Part shown: one piece after another, positions 31,871-41,998 of the stretch | Position numbering within the stretch: the stretch's first letter is position 1 | How the letters are laid out: every line of letters starts with the position of its first letter | From: Rebecca billardiae RCC1528 | Taxonomy: Eukaryota > Haptophyta | Direction of reading: 5' to 3' | Assembly: GCA_965240325.2 (NCBI GenBank) | Contig: OZ251251.1 | Coordinates: forward strand, 124,001-188,000 | Length of the DNA stretch: 64,000 nt | The notes under the pieces: generated by a model | Databases searched by the model: none | What the model was told of the DNA's origin: nothing | Seen by the model: the letters and a program-made list of their open reading frames with translations, nothing else | Position numbers and translations under genes: made by a program

Positions 31871-34552
31871 TCAGCTATGACTGGCACCGTGCTCCCTGTC
31901 GAAGGCTTCGTACCGCGCGACCGCTGCGGCGCTCACCGTGGGCTGCGTCTCTGCCAGCGCAGCGTCGAGGTCGGCCGCAGTGACGGGCAGCGCAGCGAGC
32001 TCGCCCGCGGCGTCCATGGCGAGGATCGCGCGCGCGCCCTTCCCCTCGATCGCGCGGCGCATCGGCCGCATCGACGCCTCGCGGCAGAGCACGCCAATGT
32101 CCGCCGCGGAGAGGCCCGCCGTGCGCTCCGCCAGCCCGTCCAAGTCGACGCCCTTGTCCAGCCGCACGCCGCCGCTTCGCGCCGCCGGTCTGGGAGTGCT
32201 GGTGTCACCGGACGGCGGGCTGCCGCTGCCCAGCCGCATGCGCAGCAGCGCCAGCCGCGCCGAGTGGTCCGGGAGCGGCACGTACACCCGCTTCTCAAGC
32301 CGCCGCAGCATGGCGTCGTCGATGTCCCACGGGTGGTTGGTCGCGCCGACGACGAGTACGCGCGGGGGCGGCGCGGGCGCGTGCGCCGCCGAGCCCGGCC
32401 CCGTGCCCGCCACCGGCGCCGAGGCCGCCATGCTGAACAGCCCGTCCATCTGCGCCAGCAGCTCCGACTTGAGCCGGCGCGACGCCTCGTGCTCATTGGC
32501 CGCGCCACGCGTCGCCGTGAGAGCGTCAATCTGTCCGGTGCATGCGCGCGCGCGCGGCCGATGCGGTGCGCGCGCGTGGCGTGGGCGCCAGTGTGATGAG
32601 ACAGCCTGATGGGACCAGGGACACGCATGTAAATCTCCGGAAAGTCCGGGCGCCGGGGCTCTGCCAGCATGTGCATCTAGCTTCGGCTTGGTGGCCCGCG
32701 TGCGCTGGCGGGCATGCATGCGCGTGCGCTGTGACGAACGTGCGCGCGCGCCCGCCGACACCCGCCGCGTGCATGCGCGCGAACGCGAATGCCCGCGCAT
32801 GCGCGCGCGCGCGCGCGCGCGCGCGCGGCCGCACCTCGTCGATGAAGACGATGGCGGGCGCGTAGTGCCGCGCCATCGCGAAGAGCGTGCGCGCGAGCTT
32901 CTCCGACTCGCCGTGCATCTTGGAGACGAGGCTCGACGCCGAGAGCGAGAAGAACGCCACCGGAGTGTCTGGCGCGGCGGCGCCTGCCGCCGAGGCGCGC
33001 TGCGAAGGCGGGTGCAGAGGAGCAGCTGCTAGGCTCGGGGCAGCAGCGGCGGCCGGCCGTCCATGCTGGGTGAGGAGCGGTTTGCCACGGCTGGGGCTAC
33101 TCACGGGAGTAGCCGCAGCGCTCGCGCTCGCGCACGAGGGCGGGGCAGTGGCTGCGTCGTCCACCGGAGCACTGCGCGCGCCGTCACCCGCCGCGTCATC
33201 GCCTCGCGCCGCCGCGCCACCGCCCTCACCCGAGGCCACCACGGCCAGCGCCTTGGCAAGCAGCGTCTGTGTGCGCACGCGCGCGCGCAGCCGCAGCATC
33301 AGCGGCAGCAGTCAGCACGTCCATCACTGCGATGCAGTCTGCTGTATGCGGGCAAAGGTGCCGCCTGCTGTCCTCATCACGCGGGGTCCATCAAGCACCA
33401 CAGTGGCGGCACCGGCGAGCGCGCGCGCGCGCGCACGCGCTGCACGGTGAGTGTACGCACCTTGCCCGTGCCGGGCGGCCCGTGCAGCAGCACTCCGCGC
33501 CACGGCGCGCGCGCGCCCACGAAGAAGTGCGGCAGCAGCAGCGGCAGGATGGCGGCCTCCATCAGCACGCGCTTCGCAGGCTTGCACCCGATCACCTGCG
33601 CCAGCGCGCGCGCGCACACCCGCGCGGCGCGAGACGACGCGAGGCGGGGCGGCCAGCCGCCAGCGGACGGGCGCACGCGCCGGTTATCCAGCGGTCGCGT
33701 CTCGCGCGCGCGCGCACGCCCGTGCGCGCGATGACGCGAGGCGCGGCGGCCAGCCGCCAGCGGACGGGCGCACGCGCCGGTCATCCAGCCCCTGGCCCGC
33801 GCGCGGCTTAGGCTGGCTCGTCTGGCGCGGCGCATGCGGGACGGCACGCACGGGGTGCGCGCCGCACGGAGGGCACGCGCCTGCTCAAAGCCGCCGCTCA
33901 GCCCGAGCGCTCTCGGATCGAGCACCAGGCACTCCTCCAGCGCCGCCACGAGCCGAGGGTCGTGGCTCGCCGACGATTCAAAGCGCGGCCGCGGCGCGCG
34001 CTCGGTGCGCGCGGCCGCGGCGACGGCGACGGCCGCCTCGATCGAGTCGTCGGCGTGCGCGCCGGCCGGCGCACGCGCTCGGTTCACAATCGCGCTGCAC
34101 TCGGTGTCGTTGCTCGTGCCGTCGGCGTCCGTGCCGTCGGCGCCGTCGGCGTCGTCGGAGCCGGCGGCTGGCCGCCGTGTGCCGCGAGCGCAGCTGGGCG
34201 CGGTAGCATCGCCGCGCCGCGCGCCCGCGGCGACGGCGTGCTGCCCACGCTCGAGCGGGACGTGCGCGACGATGCCTTCGCGCGCGAGCGCTCCGCGCCG
34301 CGCGGGCACTGCGCCGGCCACACCGCCGGACGGCTCCTCGCGCGCGCGCGGCCGCTGGCGGCTGTTGCGGCCCGCCGGAACGGACGAGGCGCGTGGCCGC
34401 GCGCGGGGCGCGTCCGCGGGCCTGCGCGGCTGCGCGGCGCGGAGCGCTGGGCGGAACGGCTCGATCGCGCGCGCGGGGCGCGCGGGGAGCCGCTGCTCCG
34501 CGCGCGCCGACTGCAGGCTCGCGTAGATCGCCTGCTGCAGCGCGCGGTCCAT
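31871..34552 (-). CDS. Katanin p60-like microtubule-severing AAA ATPase
   Basis: Exons 34552-33881, 33595-33461, 33266-33230, 32968-32835 and 32530-31871, giving 545 residues. The AAA core is close to katanin p60: [18 protein letters not shown], Walker A GPPGTGK (about 263-269), [20 protein letters not shown], Walker B IVFIDE (about 321-326), [34 protein letters not shown], and a C-terminal [17 protein letters not shown] matching the katanin/VPS4-type end. Function: ATP-driven severing of microtubules, in cilia or spindle. The first intron begins GC rather than GT (CAG|GCGCGT) yet aligns perfectly with the WDDIxG... segment. Intron 33229-32969 is 261 bases without a stop, so retention would add 87 residues; removing it restores family length. 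N-terminal 200 residues are low-complexity and unlike other katanins. Start at ATG 34552 ([10 protein letters not shown]). Confidence 0.85.
33631..33800. repeat. 97-bp tandem duplication inside katanin intron 1
   Basis: GGCCAGCCGCCAGCGGACGG starts at 33651 and again at 33748, with matching flanks. The copies differ at a few bases (CGGTTATCC against CGGTCATCC). Confidence 0.85.
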
Positions 34553-34872
34553 GGCGCGGTGGTCGAGACGCGCCGGTGCAACAAAGGCGGAGAGGGTGGT
34601 CGGTGCGCTGGTCAGCACCCACCGGCTTGCCGGCCGGCTGCGGCGAAGCGGGTCGCCGCGAAGAAACCGACCAGCCGCGACGAAAACGCACACAGCAAAA
34701 GAAATTGCCGACTGGCGCGCGGGCCCCGCCCGCCGCCGCCGGCCGGAGCGGCGACGCCGGAAGTGAAACACGCCCCGATTTCAGACTGAGGCCACGCCGC
34801 CGCTCCGCCGCTGGCGAGCGGCGCCATCGCGTGCGGCCCCCCGACGCGCCGGCCGGCGACCGCCGCGGCGCG
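34553..34872. promoter_or_regulatory. Divergent promoter region, katanin / SET gene
   Basis: 320 bases between the starts of the katanin-like gene (-) and the SET gene (+). An A-rich patch (GCAAAAGAAATTGCCG) lies at about 34692-34710. No TATA box recognised. Confidence 0.4.
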
Positions 34873-37800
34873 ATGGCGACGCGCTGGGCGCACGTGCCGC
34901 GCGGGCGCACCTTCGTCCTCGGCGCGTACGACGCGCACGCCGGCCGCTGGTTCGACGTGCAGTACACCACGCCGCACGACCAGATTTCAAAATACGTCTG
35001 GCTCTCGGCCGTCGGCGACAGCTTCTGCGCCGCGCCGCACAGCGAGGCGGTGCTCGCGCAGGCGCACCGCGCGTACCTGACGGACGCGAGCACGAATGGC
35101 TGGCCCAGGGTCGAGCTCGCCGAGCTCGGCTCCTGGCTGCGCGAGTGGCGCGAGAGGCCGCGCGAGCGCGGCGCGGCCGCGCCGCCGCCTTCGCAGCCGC
35201 AGCCGCCGCCGCCGCCGCGGCCGCCGGGCGGCCTGCCGGCCGCGCCGCCGGCGCCGGCGCCGGGCGCGGGCGCGACGGGCGCGTGGCCGAGCCCGCGCCC
35301 GCCCGGCGCGCCGCACCCGCCGCACGCGCGCGCCGGAGGCGCCATGGCTTCGCACCCGCAGCATCACCCGCACCTTCACAGTGCCGGCGCGCCGCAGCCG
35401 GCGGCCGCTCCGGGCGGCGGCGGCTGGGCGCAGCCTCCGGCCAGCGGTGGCGCGCACAGCGCGGGCGTGCCGCCGCGCGGCCAGCCCGCCGCGTGCGCGT
35501 ACGCCCACGGCGCAGCGGCCGGCGCCCATGGCTGGTTCGCGCAGCCGCCGCCGGCGCGCGCGCCGCCCGCGGGCGCGGCCGGCGGCGGCGGCAGTGACGC
35601 CGCCGCCGCCGCCACCGCTGCGGCGCAGGGCGCGGCGACGGCGAGGGCGGGCGCGCCCGGCCCGACGCCCATCCCACTCGTCTACTCGAGCGGCCCGGCC
35701 GCGCCGCCGACGAGCCGCACACCGCCACCCGGACCGACCGCCAGGACAGCCAGTCTGTGGCCGGGCGCCGCGCCGGCCGCGCCGGCCGCGCCGGCCGCGC
35801 CGCAGCCTCGGGCGGCGCCCGGCGGCGCGCCGAGCGCGCCGGGCGCGCCGCCGGGCGCGCGCGCCGCGCCCGTGGGCGTTGGCGGCGGCGGCGGCGCGAG
35901 CGCGCGCGCGGCTGGCGGCGGCGCGGTGCGCGCGCCCGCGGGCTGGGACGCGCCCGCCGCGCCGACCGGTTCGGCCGGATGGGTCGCGCGCGGCTGGGGC
36001 GTTGTCGCGCCGCCGCCCGGCGCGGCCGGCGGCGCGGGCGCGCCTCCGCCGCCGAGGCCGCCGCAGCAGCCGCCGCCGCCGCAGCCGCCGCCGCGCGCGC
36101 GCGGGTGGGACGCGCCGCCGCCCCGGCAGCCCCTGCCGAGGGCGTTCGGATGGAACGCGCCGCTCTCCTCCGCGTGGAGCGGTAACCCTAACCCTAACCC
36201 TAACCCTAACCCTAACCCTAACCCTAACCCTGGATGGGACGCGCCGGTGTCCTCCGCGACGCGCGTGCCGGCGTGGAGCGGTTGGGGCGGCGGCGCGGCG
36301 GCCGGCGGCGGCGCGGCGGCCGGCGGCGGCGGCGGCGCGGCCGGCGGCGGCGGCGCGGCTGGCGGCGGCGGCGTGGCCGTTGGCGGCGGTGCGGTGGCCG
36401 TTGGCGGCGGCGCGGCGGCCGTTGGCGGCGGCGCGCGGCTGGCGGCGCATCCGAGCCAGCAGCCGGCGCCGTCGGCGCCGTCGCCCGCGCCGACGCCGAC
36501 ACTGACAACGCGACCGGCCGCGAGCGCGGCGGCGCAGCCCGCTGCGCCGCAGCACGCCGCGGCGCAGCCCGCGCGCTCCGGCGCGCTCGGCGCGCCACCG
36601 CCCGCGCCGGCGCGTGGCGGCGGCGGCGGCGGCGGCGCGCGGCCAGCGGCGCCGCAGCGGCCGGCGCCGCCCGCCGTGTCCACCACCGCCACCGCTTGCG
36701 CCTCCATCGCGCTGACAGTTGAGGAGCTCCCCGGCGGGTGGCCCGCCGCCGCGCGCTCGGCCGCGCGCTCGCCCTCGCCGCCCGCCGCCCGGACCGCCGA
36801 GCACCGGACTTCTGGCGAGCACCGGACTTCTGGCGAGCACCGGACTTCTGGCGAGCACCCGATCTGGGGCCCCCGGCGGCTGCCGGAAGAACGGCGGCAG
36901 CCGCCGCCGCCGACGCCGCCGACGGCCGCGGCAGAGTCGGCGGGTGCGGGCGGGAGCGGCGCGGGCGCGGCGGTGGGCGCGGACGGCGGTGCTTGCGGCG
37001 CGGCGCGCGGCGCGGGCGCGCAGCCCTCGCCGCGCCACGCCGCCGCGCCGCCGCAGCGCTCGCCGACGGGCTGGGGCTTTGGCGGCGGCGGCGGCTTGCA
37101 AGGTCCGGGTGCACCGCCGCCGCCGCGCTCGCCGGCGGCAGGCGCGGGCGGCGCGCAGCACCTCGCGGCGTCCCGCCGGGGGGGGCGCGAGCCCGCGCCG
37201 CCGCCGCAGCCGCCGCAGCCGCAGCCGCAGCCGCAGCCGCAGCAGGCGTGCCCGCACGCCACGCCCGCGGCCGAGCCGCAGATGCAGCCGTCGAAGCGCA
37301 AGCGATGGCGGCTGATGAGCGGCGCGGCGGGCGGCGGCGGCGCGGCGGCGCCCGCGGCGGCCGCGGGCGTGGCGGCGCCGGATGCGCGCGCGCTGCCGCC
37401 CGCCGCGGCCGCGCGCGGTGGCTCGTGCGGCGGCGCGGACGGCGGCGCGGACGGCGCGGACGCCGACGCGCGCGCGGGCGCTGAGGGCAGCGCGGCGCCC
37501 AAGCGGCGCCGCGCCTCTGCGCTCGAGGCGGCGCAGCGGCTAACGAAACAGAGCGAATCCGACGCCGCGCTCGCCGAAGCCATCAGCGCGCACGAGCGCG
37601 CGCGCTGGGCGGGTAACCCGGCGGGCGGCGCGGACGGCGCGGGCGGCGGCGGCGGCGCGGGTGCCAAGGCGGGCAGCGGCGGCAGTGCCGGCGCCGCCGC
37701 CGGCGCGAGCGCAAAGCACGCCGCCGGGGCCCCGGCCGAGCCGCCGAGAGCGTGCCAAGTCTCGGGAGGTGCGCTGGTGGAATTGGAGGAGGCGGCACGG

Positions 37801-40800
37801 CGCGCGCAGGAGGTCGAGGACGCGCAGCTCGCGCGCCGGCTGCAGGAGCAGGAGGAGGAGGCGGCGGCCCAGGCGCGGCGGGCTCCGCCCCGCCTCGCGC
37901 GCGGCGCATCGGGCGCCGACGCGGCAGGCGGCGGCGGCGGATGCGCCGCCGCGGGTGGCGGCGGCGCCGGCCCGGCGGGCGCGGGCGCGAGGCGCGAGCA
38001 CGTGCGGCGCACGCTGCACGCGGCGAGCGTCGAGGGCTGGGTGGTGCCCTACCGCCACGTGGAGCGAAGGGCGGCGCAGGCGCAGGCCCACGTGGCGGCG
38101 GGGGCGGCGCCGGGGCGCGAGCGCGCGGCGGCAGCGGCCGACGCCGATGGCGGCGCGGACGCCGCTGCGCAGGAGGGCAGCGGCGGCGGCGCGGACGCCG
38201 CCGCCGGTGTTGCGGCGCCGCCGCCGCGCGCCTACGAGTTCTGGGCGCGGGTCGTCCTGGACGTGGCGCCCCCGGACTTTTTCCTCCGGAGTCCGGAGCC
38301 GCAGGTCGCGTCGCACGCGGAGACGTCCGCCACCGCCACCGGCGAGGACGGCAGCAACCCTAACCCTAACCCTAACCCTAATCTCACCCGCACCGGCGAG
38401 GACGGCGGCAGCGACGCGCGCGGCGGCGGCGCCGCCGAGCAGGGCGGCGGCGGCGCGGGGCCCACCGCTGCGCTCGACAGCCGAATCGCCGAGGCCGGCC
38501 CATACCGGACGGCGGAGGAGGCGGCGGCAGCGGCCGACCTGTTACTTGTCGGGCTGCCGCCGCCGCCGCCGAGCGCGGCGGGCGCGGCGGGCGCGGCGGG
38601 CGCGGCGGCGGAGGCGGGCAGCGGCGGCGGCGGCGGCGCGGCCGACGTGGCTGCGGCCGAGTGCGCAGCCGGCGGCGGCGCGCTCCTCTCGCCGCGCGGC
38701 CGCGGCCGAGGCCGGGGCCGCGGCCGCGGCCGCGGCCGCGGCCGCGGCGCGCGCGGCGGCGCGGCCGCCGACAGCGAATCGTCAGCCGGCACGGCGGTGA
38801 CGGCGTCGGCGCCCACCGGCACCGCGCCGACGGCGCAGCAGCCGCAGCCGCAGCCGCTGCGCTCGCTGCTCGACCCCGATTCGTTCCTCAACTGCCCGGT
38901 GGCGACGCTCGGCGCGGTCCTGTGCTCGCTGCAGGTTGAGCTCGCGCGGCGCTGCGCGGCCGAGGCGGGCGGCGGCGCGCTGCCGGCGCCGTCGGAAACG
39001 TATCGAGGCGTCGTGTGTCTCCGCCCCACGCCCGACGGCGGCGGCGGCGGCGGCGCGCGGTACGCGCTCACGGCCGCGTCGGGCGCGCGCGAGCTCACCG
39101 ACCGCCCGGTGCAGGCGCAGCTCCTCTACCACGGGCGGAAATTGCTTTGGCAGACCTACGGGTCTGAGGCGGAGGCCGGGTGCGCGTGGGATGCGGCGGT
39201 GCTCGAGGCGTTCGGCGCGCCCGCGCTCGAGCACCTCAATCAGCCGCGGCTGCTCGCGCTGCTGCGGAGGTGCGCGCGCTGCGTGTGCGTGTGTGTACTG
39301 TGTGCGCGTGTGTGCGCATGTGTGTGTGCGTGCGCTCGCGCGTGTGTGCGTGTGCGTGTATGTGTGTGTGTGTGTGTGTGTGGGCGTGTGTGCGTGTGTG
39401 TGTGTGTGTGCGTGCGTGCGCGTGTGCGAGAGAGAGAGCGGCGCCGCTGCGAGCTTGCTGCCGCCGCCGCGGCTGCTGCATGCTGCGCGCCGCCGAGCCC
39501 AGACCCCCCGAATGCCCAGCCCGCGCGCACGCCCCTTGCGGTTGCTTACGCCCCGCCCCGCACCCGCCCTGCGCGCACGCACGCACGCACGCGTGCGCGC
39601 ACGCACGCACGCGCGCGCGCACGCACGCACGCACGCACGCATGCGTGCGTCCGCCCGCGGCAGGGACAACGAGCGCAAGGTGAACCCGAAGGACCTCTCC
39701 GTGCTGTACGCCGAGCGGCCGCCACCCGGGGTCGCCTCCGCAGCGGCAGCGGGCGGCGGCGGCGGCGGCGCGGCGGCGGCGGCAGCGGGCGGCGGCGGCG
39801 GCGCGGCGGCGGGCGCCGGCGGCGCCGCCGCGCCGCCCGCGCCGCCGCCGCACCGCGAGCGGCTGCCGCTGCACGCGTTCAACGCGATCGACCCGCCCGC
39901 CGCGCCCGAGCCCTTCGTGTACGAGCGCGGCGTGGCGGCGTGCGCACGCTCAGGCCAGGAGGCCGCGACGCCGTCCGCGCGCGCCGTCGCCGACGGCCTC
40001 GGGCTGCGCGCGCCCGCTCGGTATCGCTGTCCCTGCTACGCTCGGCAGCCGCGCGAGGCGGTGGTGGGCGCGTCGAGGGTGGGCGCGGCGAGCGCGGGCT
40101 GGGAGTGGGGCCTGCAGGCGAGCGCGGGCCCGGTCCTCTGCGCGCTCGCCGACGCCGAGCCGTGGCGCGTCCACCACTACAACGCGCTGGGGCGGTTACG
40201 CGTTCCCGCCAAGTCGCCCCAGGGGCTGTACGAGTGTAACGGTATTTGCGGCTGCCCGGACTCGTGCCCCAACCGGATCGTGCAGCGCGGGCCGTTCCTC
40301 CCGCTGCAGCTCTTCCGCCGCTCGTTCGCGGGGCTGCTCGAGGCGCGCGAGGCGGCGGAGCACGCCGGCGGCAGCGGCGGCGCGGCGGGCGCGGACGGCG
40401 GCGGCGGCGCGCGCGCGCAGGGTGGCTGCGCGCCGCGCGGCGCCGACGCGCACAGCGACGGCGCGGGCGCGGGCGGCGGGCAGCAGTCGTCCACGTCGGG
40501 CGCGCAGCCGGCGGGCGCGCGGCGCGGCGGCGGCGCCGCCGACACCGCCGCCACCGGCACCGCCTCCGCCCCCAACCCCGCCACCGGCGCCGCGCCGTCG
40601 CCTGCCGTCTCCGAAGACGCGCAGTGGGCCGTGCGCTGCGCCATTGACATTCCGGCCGGCACGTTTGTGTGCGAGTACACCGGACTGGTGCGCGCGTCCG
40701 GTGTGCGGGTACACCGGACTGGTGCGCGCGGCTGTGGCCGCGGCGGCGGCTGCTGCTGGCTGCGGCGGCGGCTGCGCGGGTGCGCCCGGCGCCTCCCAGG

Positions 40801-41709
40801 CTGGGCGCGCGCACCGCACCGCACCGCGCCGCTGCTGCGCTGCGCGCGCGCGCCGCGCGCGCCGCGCCGCCGCAGCCCTGGCCCCGGCGCAGCCCACCGC
40901 GCGCACCCGCGCACGCGCACCCACGCACGCCCACCCGCGCACGCCGCGCGCAGGTGATCACCGACGCGGAGGCGGAGGCGTGCGTGAACAGCTCCGCGCA
41001 CGGCGACCGTTATCTCTTCGAGCTCGACGGCGAGGCGCAGGCGTGCGGCGACGAGGGGCGCGAGATTGAATCTCCGCTCTGCGTGAACGCGGTGCGCGCG
41101 CGCAGCCGGAGCGCGCGAGATTGAATCTCCGCTCCGCGCGCGCAGCCAGCCCGCGGCGCACCGGGCGCGCACACCGCCGTGTGCGCGCACAGCCGCTGAC
41201 GACCGCGCGCCGGCGGCGCGCGGCGCTCCGCATACGCGCGCGCGCGCTTGCTCGCGCGGCTGTGCGGCCGGCGGCGCGCAGGCGGAGCGCGGCAACGTCG
41301 CGCGCTTCGTCAACCACTCGTGCGAGCCCAACCTCTTCGTGCAGAACGTGCACGTGCACCGGCACGACCTTCGGTGCGAGCGCGCGCGCGCGCGCCGGCG
41401 CTCGGGCGCGCGCGCGGTCGTGGCGCGCCGGAGGCCGACCGTTCGTTCCCGCGCGCGCGCGCGCGCGCGTTGCTGCGCAGCTGGCCCGTGCTCTGCCTGT
41501 TCGCGCTCACGCACATCCGCGCGGGCGAGGAGCTCACGTACGACTACAACTACGTCAACGAGCGCGCCGCGCTCGACCCCGGCGCCGAGGAGCCCGAGCT
41601 GGCGCTGATGGCGGACGAGCGCGAGCGCACGCGCTGCACGTGCGGCGCGCGCAGCTGCCGGAAGTGGCTGTTCGGCGCGGGGCCGCGCTCGCGGGCGGAG
41701 CCGATGTAG
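34873..41709 (+). CDS. SET-domain histone lysine methyltransferase with AP2-like domain and very long low-complexity region
   Basis: Exons 34873-39269, 39664-40687, 40954-41091, 41282-41373 and 41481-41709, all with GT/AG introns whose phases fit; 1959 residues. About 1376-1465 resembles an AP2 DNA-binding domain: [41 protein letters not shown] Cys-rich pre-SET segment ([20 protein letters not shown], about 1650) leads to the SET domain: [65 protein letters not shown], and post-[20 protein letters not shown] and YDY catalytic motifs are intact and the arrangement resembles SUV39/SETDB-type H3K9 methyltransferases. Between the N-terminal 100 residues and the AP2-like part lie about 1200 Ala/Gly/Pro-rich residues with NP, EHRTSG and RG repeats, perhaps including missed introns. 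The start, ATG 34873 ([10 protein letters not shown]), opens a folded-looking segment. Confidence 0.8.
36183..36230. repeat. Interstitial telomeric repeat, eight TAACCC units
   Basis: Eight perfect TAACCC units inside exon 1 of the SET gene, read in frame as repeated Asn-Pro. Flanked on both sides by related GATGGxACGCGCCG...CTCCGCG segments. Confidence 0.97.
36799..36857. repeat. 18-bp tandem repeat encoding EHRTSG
   Basis: GAGCACCGGACTTCTGGC occurs three times in frame, then a fourth diverged copy. Confidence 0.9.
38356..38380. repeat. Second interstitial telomeric repeat
   Basis: AACCC followed by three TAACCC units, in frame in the same exon. The 16-18 bp word ACCGGCGAGGACGGC lies on both sides of it. 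Confidence 0.95.
39280..39430. repeat. TG-rich microsatellite in SET gene intron 1
   Basis: Mixed (TG)n and TGCG runs filling the 5' part of the intron. CACG-type runs follow at 39575-39650 near the acceptor. Confidence 0.9.
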
Positions 41710-41998
41710 CGCTGCCGAGCTCGCTCCGCCGCTCAGCGGGCGCGCGGCGATATTCCCGCGGGGCCCGGCCCGGAGACGCACGCCGCGTCAACCGGGGGGA
41801 GCGACGCATGCTCCGGGAAGCCATCGTAAACGTATTCGTGTTCACGATCGGACCAACGGCCATTCCGTCCGGATCGCGCCCGATCGCCACTGATTCGACA
41901 GGACTTCCCAGCCCGATGCCGATCGAGAAGGCCGCGAAGCCGCCGGCCGAAGCTGCGGAACCTCCCGCTCACGGACGTGCTGTGCGCATCGGCACGGG

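Noticed and set aside
34987-38012. Minus-strand frames of 750 or more codons under the SET gene
   Set aside because: Composition is Arg/Ala/Pro only. The plus strand has SET, pre-SET and AP2-like motifs with phased introns.
36183-38380. TAACCC tracts as evidence that the window is a chromosome end
   Set aside because: They are short, interstitial and inside a gene that continues for kilobases on both sides.
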